DNA from: Cupriavidus lacunae
GTDB lineage: Bacteria; Pseudomonadota; Gammaproteobacteria; Burkholderiales; Burkholderiaceae
Direction: 5' to 3'
NCBI RefSeq assembly: GCF_003353055.1
Contig: NZ_QKWJ01000009.1
Coordinates: 115,152 to 179,151 of the forward strand
DNA length: 64,000 nt
Made by a program: the position numbers and the translations under genes. Below the pieces are notes generated by a model. That model had not been told where the DNA came from. It saw only the letters and a list, made by a program, of their open reading frames with translations, and did no database searches. This document shows, one piece after another, positions 60,575 to 64,000 of the stretch; the stretch's first letter is position 1; each line of letters opens with the position of its first letter.

Positions 60575-61555
60575 ATGACCCGGCCGACGCCAGATACCGC
60601 CGGCCCGCTGCCGCCCATGAAAATCAACCTGTCGATGCGCGACATCGAAACCACGCTGGTGCTCGGCCGCACGCTGAACTTCCGCCAGGCCGCCAGCCAG
60701 CTGCACCTGTCGCAATCCGCCCTGTCCACGCAGATCCTGCGCATCGAGGAATCCCTCGGCGTGCGCCTGTTTGACCGCACCACCCGCACGGTACGCCTGA
60801 CCGCGGCGGGCCGGGTCTTCATGCAGCAGGCTGCGCTGCTGCAGGCCGCGTTCCGCGGCGCCATCGACGCCGTGACCGGTATCGCCAGCGCCGAGCGCGG
60901 CCAGGTGGCCGTGGCGGCGCTGCCCTCGCTGGCGGCGCGCGTGCTGCCGCGCGTGCTGATGGCCTACCATCAGGCCCGCCCGGAAGTGGCACTGAAGGTA
61001 TTCGACACCCTTTCGGGCCCGGCCTTCGACCTGGTGCGCGCCGGGGAAGTGGACTTTGCCCTGACCGCCGCCGATCCCCAGCAGGCTGACCTGCAGTATG
61101 AGCCGCTGTTGTCGGACCGCTTCGTGCTGCTGATTCCGTCGACGCACCCGCTGGCCCGCAGCCCCGGGCCGCTGCGCTGGGCCGATACCGCCAGCGCGCC
61201 ACATGTGTCGATGACACACCCGAGCAGCGTGCGCCAGTACGCGGAATGGGCCTTCCTGCAGAACCGCATCCGCTTCCAGCCGGTGTTCGAGGCCGAACGC
61301 CTGGCCACCATTGCGGCCATGGTCGAATGCGGCTTCGGCGTGGCGGCGCTGCCCGAAATCGCCGCGGGCACGGTGCGCCAGCCGGGCATCGTGGAGCGGC
61401 TGCTGACCGCGCCGGTGACGGAGCGCTCGATCGGGCTGGTGACCTCGCGCAACCGCAGCCTGTCACCGGCGGCCGCTGAGCTGGCGGCGGCCGTGCGCAG
61501 CCGGCTGGCGAGTCCGCCTGTCCATGACATGCTGGACACGGAGGCCGGCACATGA
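60575..61555 (+). CDS. LysR-type transcriptional regulator
   Basis: 326 residues. HTH in GRTLNFRQAASQLHLSQSAL, then the wing RLFDRTTRTVRLTAAGRVFM, and a LysR substrate-binding domain. It probably controls the divergent dehydrogenase-BKACE pair. ATG 60617 (MKINLSMRDIETT) is an alternative start nearer the family norm. The stop overlaps the antiporter start (ATGA), so the two are also coupled downstream. Confidence 0.9.
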   Translation: MTRPTPDTAGPLPPMKINLSMRDIETTLVLGRTLNFRQAASQLHLSQSALSTQILRIEESLGVRLFDRTTRTVRLTAAGRVFMQQAALLQAAFRGAIDAVTGIASAERGQVAVAALPSLAARVLPRVLMAYHQARPEVALKVFDTLSGPAFDLVRAGEVDFALTAADPQQADLQYEPLLSDRFVLLIPSTHPLARSPGPLRWADTASAPHVSMTHPSSVRQYAEWAFLQNRIRFQPVFEAERLATIAAMVECGFGVAALPEIAAGTVRQPGIVERLLTAPVTERSIGLVTSRNRSLSPAAAELAAAVRSRLASPPVHDMLDTEAGT

Positions 61556-63789
61556 GCATCATCGTCGACATCCTGATCCTGGCCGGCGCACTGCTGGCCA
61601 TCGTCGCCGTGGTGCAGGTGGCCGCCGCGCGGCTGGTGTTGCCCGAGTCCACCCTGCTGTCGGCCATTGGCATCGCCATCGGCGCGGGCTACGTGGCCAT
61701 CGATGCGGCCCACCCCGATTTCGCCCGGCATTTCCTGCATCCGCTGATCGACCCCGCGCTGCCGCCCGAGGCCTACCTGTGGATCTTCCTGCCGCCGCTG
61801 CTGTTCCATGCGGCGCTGACCGCGGACGTGCGCAGCATGCTGCCAGACGCTGCGCCGATCCTGCTGCTGGCGGTGGTCGCCGTGGTGGTGGCCACCGGCG
61901 TGATCGGCGTGGCCACGGCGGCGGCCAGCGGCATGCCGCTGGCAGTCTGCCTGCTGCTGGGCGCGGTCGTGGCCACCACCGACCCGGCCGCGGTGATCGC
62001 GATCTTCCGCGATGTGGGCGCGCCGGCCCGGCTGATCCGGCTGGTCGAAGGCGAAAGCCTGCTCAACGACGCCGCGGCCATCGCCATCGTCGGCGTGCTG
62101 GTGGCAATGCTGACCGGGCACGGCGCGCAAGCCACGCTGGCGGCAGGCCTGCGCGAGCTGGCCTGGTCGTTCATCGGCGGCGTGCTATGCGGCGTGCTGG
62201 CCGGGCGGCTGGTATCCGACCTGCTGCCCCGCCTGGCCGGCCTGCCCATGGCCGAAAGCGCACTGACGCTGGCGCTGCCCTACCCGCTCTACCTGCTGGC
62301 CGAGCAACTCCTGGGCGTGTCCGGCGTGGTCGCCGTGGTGTGCGCGGGCCTGATGGTCAGCGCGCTGGGCCCCACCCGCCTGACCCCGCCGAACTGGCGC
62401 CACCTGCGCATGATCTGGGAGCAGTTTGCGGGCATCGCCGGGGCCGTGGTGTTCTTGCTGGCCGCGGTGCGCGTGCCGTCGATGCTGGCGGGCGTGACCC
62501 GGCATCATGGCTGGCTGCTGCTGGCCCTGGTCATCGCGGCACTGGCAGCGCGCCTGGTGACGCTGTTCGGCCTGCTGCCGCTACTGTCCTGGCTGCGGCT
62601 GAGCGCGCCCATCAACGGCGCCTTCAAGCTGGCGATCGCCTGGGGCGGGCTGCGCGGCGCGGTGACGCTGGTGCTGGCATTGGGCATCGCCGAGAACACC
62701 GACCTGCCCTACGAAGCGCGCCATTTCGTCGCCATCCTGGCCACCGGCTTCGTACTGGTCAGCCTGCTCCTCAACGGCACCACGCTGCGTGGCCTGATCC
62801 ACCGGCTCGGCCTGGACCAGCTCTCGCCGCAGGACCGTGCGCTGCAGCAGCAGGCGATCCGGCTTTCCACCGAGGAAGTCGAAGCCATGCTCACGCGCGT
62901 GGCCGACTCGTTCGACCTGCCCCCGGCCGCCGCGCGCGATGCCGCGCAGAAATACCGGCACGGCATCGAACTGGGCTCGGCGGAATTCGACTTCGATACG
63001 GCGTTGCCGGAACGCGTCCGCCTGACCATCGGCCTGGTCACGCTGGCGACGCGCGAGCGCGAGCTGATCCCCGAATACGGCGAAGGCGTGATCTCGGTGG
63101 CCAACCTGGACGCGATGATGCGCAACACCACGCAGATGATCGACGCGGCGCGCGAACAGGGCCGCATCGGCTACAACCGGGCCGCGCGGCATATTCTGGA
63201 CTACCACGTCGGCTTTCGCGTGGCGCTGTTCCTGCACCGCCGCCTGGGCATCGACCGGGCGCTGGCGCGCGCGCTGGCCGACCGCTTCGAGCTGCTGATC
63301 TGCCGCCAGACCGTGCTGGACCGCCTGCGCCGCTACAACCGCTCGATGCTCACGCCGGTGTTCGGCGCGCGCATGGCGACCGTGCTTGACGGCGTGCTCG
63401 AAGACCGCTCCAGGGCTGCCGAAGAGGGACTGGCCGAGATGCGCGTCAAGTTCGGCGACTACACCGTGGCGCTGGAGCGCCGGCTGCTGATGCTGTTCGC
63501 CCTGCGCAAGGGCCGGCTGTCGCTGGAGACCATGCGTGAAGAAGCCGTGATTTCGAAGGAGGCGTTCAACCAGATCGCCCAGGTGATCCAGCAGGCCTGG
63601 CAAGCCAACCTGGTCCGCCCACCGTTGCGCGGCGTCACGGACAACCAGAGCGGCCCCGCCACGCCGCCGGGCCCGCAGCCTTCAGGAAGGGTCCTTGGTG
63701 CGGGTCCGCGAGACGGCCGCCATGATGCCGATCCCGAGCACGATCAGGCAGGCAATGCCGATATAGACGGGCGCGAGCCCGGCCGTTGA
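61552..63789 (+). CDS. CPA1-type Na+/H+ (or K+/H+) antiporter
   Basis: 745 residues. 12-13 membrane segments over residues 1-420, with the ion-binding motif TTDPAAVIAIFRD (Asp pair region), EGESLLNDAAAI and AWGGLRGAVTLVLALG. A cytoplasmic C-terminal part of about 320 residues is helical and charged, as in plant SOS1/NHX-like and bacterial NhaP-type long antiporters. ATGA overlap with the LysR gene. The last 36 codons are antisense to the 63682 gene and are Gly/Pro-rich, so the true functional end may be near residue 700. Confidence 0.9.
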   Translation: MSIIVDILILAGALLAIVAVVQVAAARLVLPESTLLSAIGIAIGAGYVAIDAAHPDFARHFLHPLIDPALPPEAYLWIFLPPLLFHAALTADVRSMLPDAAPILLLAVVAVVVATGVIGVATAAASGMPLAVCLLLGAVVATTDPAAVIAIFRDVGAPARLIRLVEGESLLNDAAAIAIVGVLVAMLTGHGAQATLAAGLRELAWSFIGGVLCGVLAGRLVSDLLPRLAGLPMAESALTLALPYPLYLLAEQLLGVSGVVAVVCAGLMVSALGPTRLTPPNWRHLRMIWEQFAGIAGAVVFLLAAVRVPSMLAGVTRHHGWLLLALVIAALAARLVTLFGLLPLLSWLRLSAPINGAFKLAIAWGGLRGAVTLVLALGIAENTDLPYEARHFVAILATGFVLVSLLLNGTTLRGLIHRLGLDQLSPQDRALQQQAIRLSTEEVEAMLTRVADSFDLPPAAARDAAQKYRHGIELGSAEFDFDTALPERVRLTIGLVTLATRERELIPEYGEGVISVANLDAMMRNTTQMIDAAREQGRIGYNRAARHILDYHVGFRVALFLHRRLGIDRALARALADRFELLICRQTVLDRLRRYNRSMLTPVFGARMATVLDGVLEDRSRAAEEGLAEMRVKFGDYTVALERRLLMLFALRKGRLSLETMREEAVISKEAFNQIAQVIQQAWQANLVRPPLRGVTDNQSGPATPPGPQPSGRVLGAGPRDGRHDADPEHDQAGNADIDGREPGR

Positions 63790-63852
63790 CATGCCCCAGG
63801 CAATGCCGCCGAGCAGGACCAGCAGGCCGATGATGTATAGCGCGAATGACAT
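63682..63852 (-). CDS. Small two-segment membrane protein
   Basis: 56 residues: MSFALYIIGLLVLLGGIAWG, a short loop, then VYIGIACLIVLGIGIMAAVS and a basic tail. AAGGAG stands nine bases before ATG 63852. Its 3' 108 bases overlap the antiporter gene in antisense. Short proteins of this plan are common in Burkholderiaceae and unassigned. Confidence 0.75.
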   Translation of the reverse strand: MSFALYIIGLLVLLGGIAWGMSTAGLAPVYIGIACLIVLGIGIMAAVSRTRTKDPS

Positions 63853-63933
63853 GTGTCGGCTCCTTGCGGTGGTGCAACCTAGGAGGCTGCGCGGCAGAAG
63901 CCAAATCGGCGAAAGATCGAGGACAATACGGGC

Positions 63934-64000
63934 ATGGCTGCCAGTTACCTTCCTTATCAACCCGACCAATCCTATCTGCTGCCCCCTTCTCTGGAAGAGT
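63934..64000 (+). CDS. Transposase, N-terminal start only (cut by window edge)
   Basis: The last 67 bases read MAASYLPYQPDQSYLLPPSL then EE. The pattern YLPYxPDQxYLLPPSLxEWL begins many IS1182/IS5-like (DUF772) transposases. Only 22 codons are visible, so family is tentative. An IS left end would lie a little upstream (about 63880-63930), but no terminal repeat can be fixed without the right end. Base composition is lower in GC than the neighbours. Confidence 0.6.
   Translation, partial: MAASYLPYQPDQSYLLPPSLEE

Overview
The window is GC-rich, densely coded DNA with codon use and gene content typical of a betaproteobacterium of the Burkholderiaceae, closest in character to Cupriavidus or Ralstonia. 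This is inferred from protein families (double-length UvrA, MetR/MetE pair, split-ArnA arn cluster, IrlR/CusR-type two-component system) and not from any database search. No rRNA, CRISPR array or prophage is visible. The only mobile DNA is the first 22 codons of a probable transposase at the right edge.

Layout. 1-6685: alpha-glucan to trehalose genes (glycogen phosphorylase, cut by the window edge, then treZ and treY). 6690-9308: small secreted or disordered proteins, a BON-domain remnant and an endonuclease/exonuclease/phosphatase-family protein. 9610-15542: a 1953-residue double UvrA behind a LexA box, then a higBA toxin-antitoxin pair (15696-16327). 16377-21050: serine hydrolase with MarR, ribA, an Lrp regulator and metR. 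21193-23571: metE, divergent from metR with a perfect MetR box between them. 23693-28250: a DUF1254 lipoprotein and a four-gene operon (atoE, yciI-like, catC, pcaD). 28379-34271: lipoprotein, NUDIX-metallo-beta-lactamase fusion, tRNA-Arg, a putative outer-membrane protein, a diguanylate cyclase and tRNA-Leu with a duplicated 3' end.

34374-39742 is the most coherent specialised block: urc1, urc4, upp, a RutR-like TetR gene and codA read as one operon on the minus strand behind a palindrome matching the RutR box. It is best read as a bacterial version of the URC (uracil catabolism) route with its own pyrimidine-sensing repressor: cytosine is deaminated to uracil (CodA), uracil is made into UMP (Upp), and URC1/URC4 act on the nucleotide.

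39922-43709: acyltransferase, an orphan periplasmic binding protein, a repeat-containing secreted protein and a secreted unknown. 44460-51655: a complete lipid A aminoarabinose set (arnT, one arnE/F-like gene, arnB, arnC, arnA as two separate genes, arnD). 51853-57033: Zn/Cd/Pb P-type ATPase under a MerR-type promoter, a VOC protein and a metal-type two-component system. 57233-58606: a secreted unknown, an H-NS-like protein with an altered DNA-binding motif and a second secreted repeat protein. 58631-64000: BKACE plus 3-hydroxyacyl-CoA dehydrogenase, divergent LysR, Na+/H+ antiporter, a small membrane protein and the transposase start.
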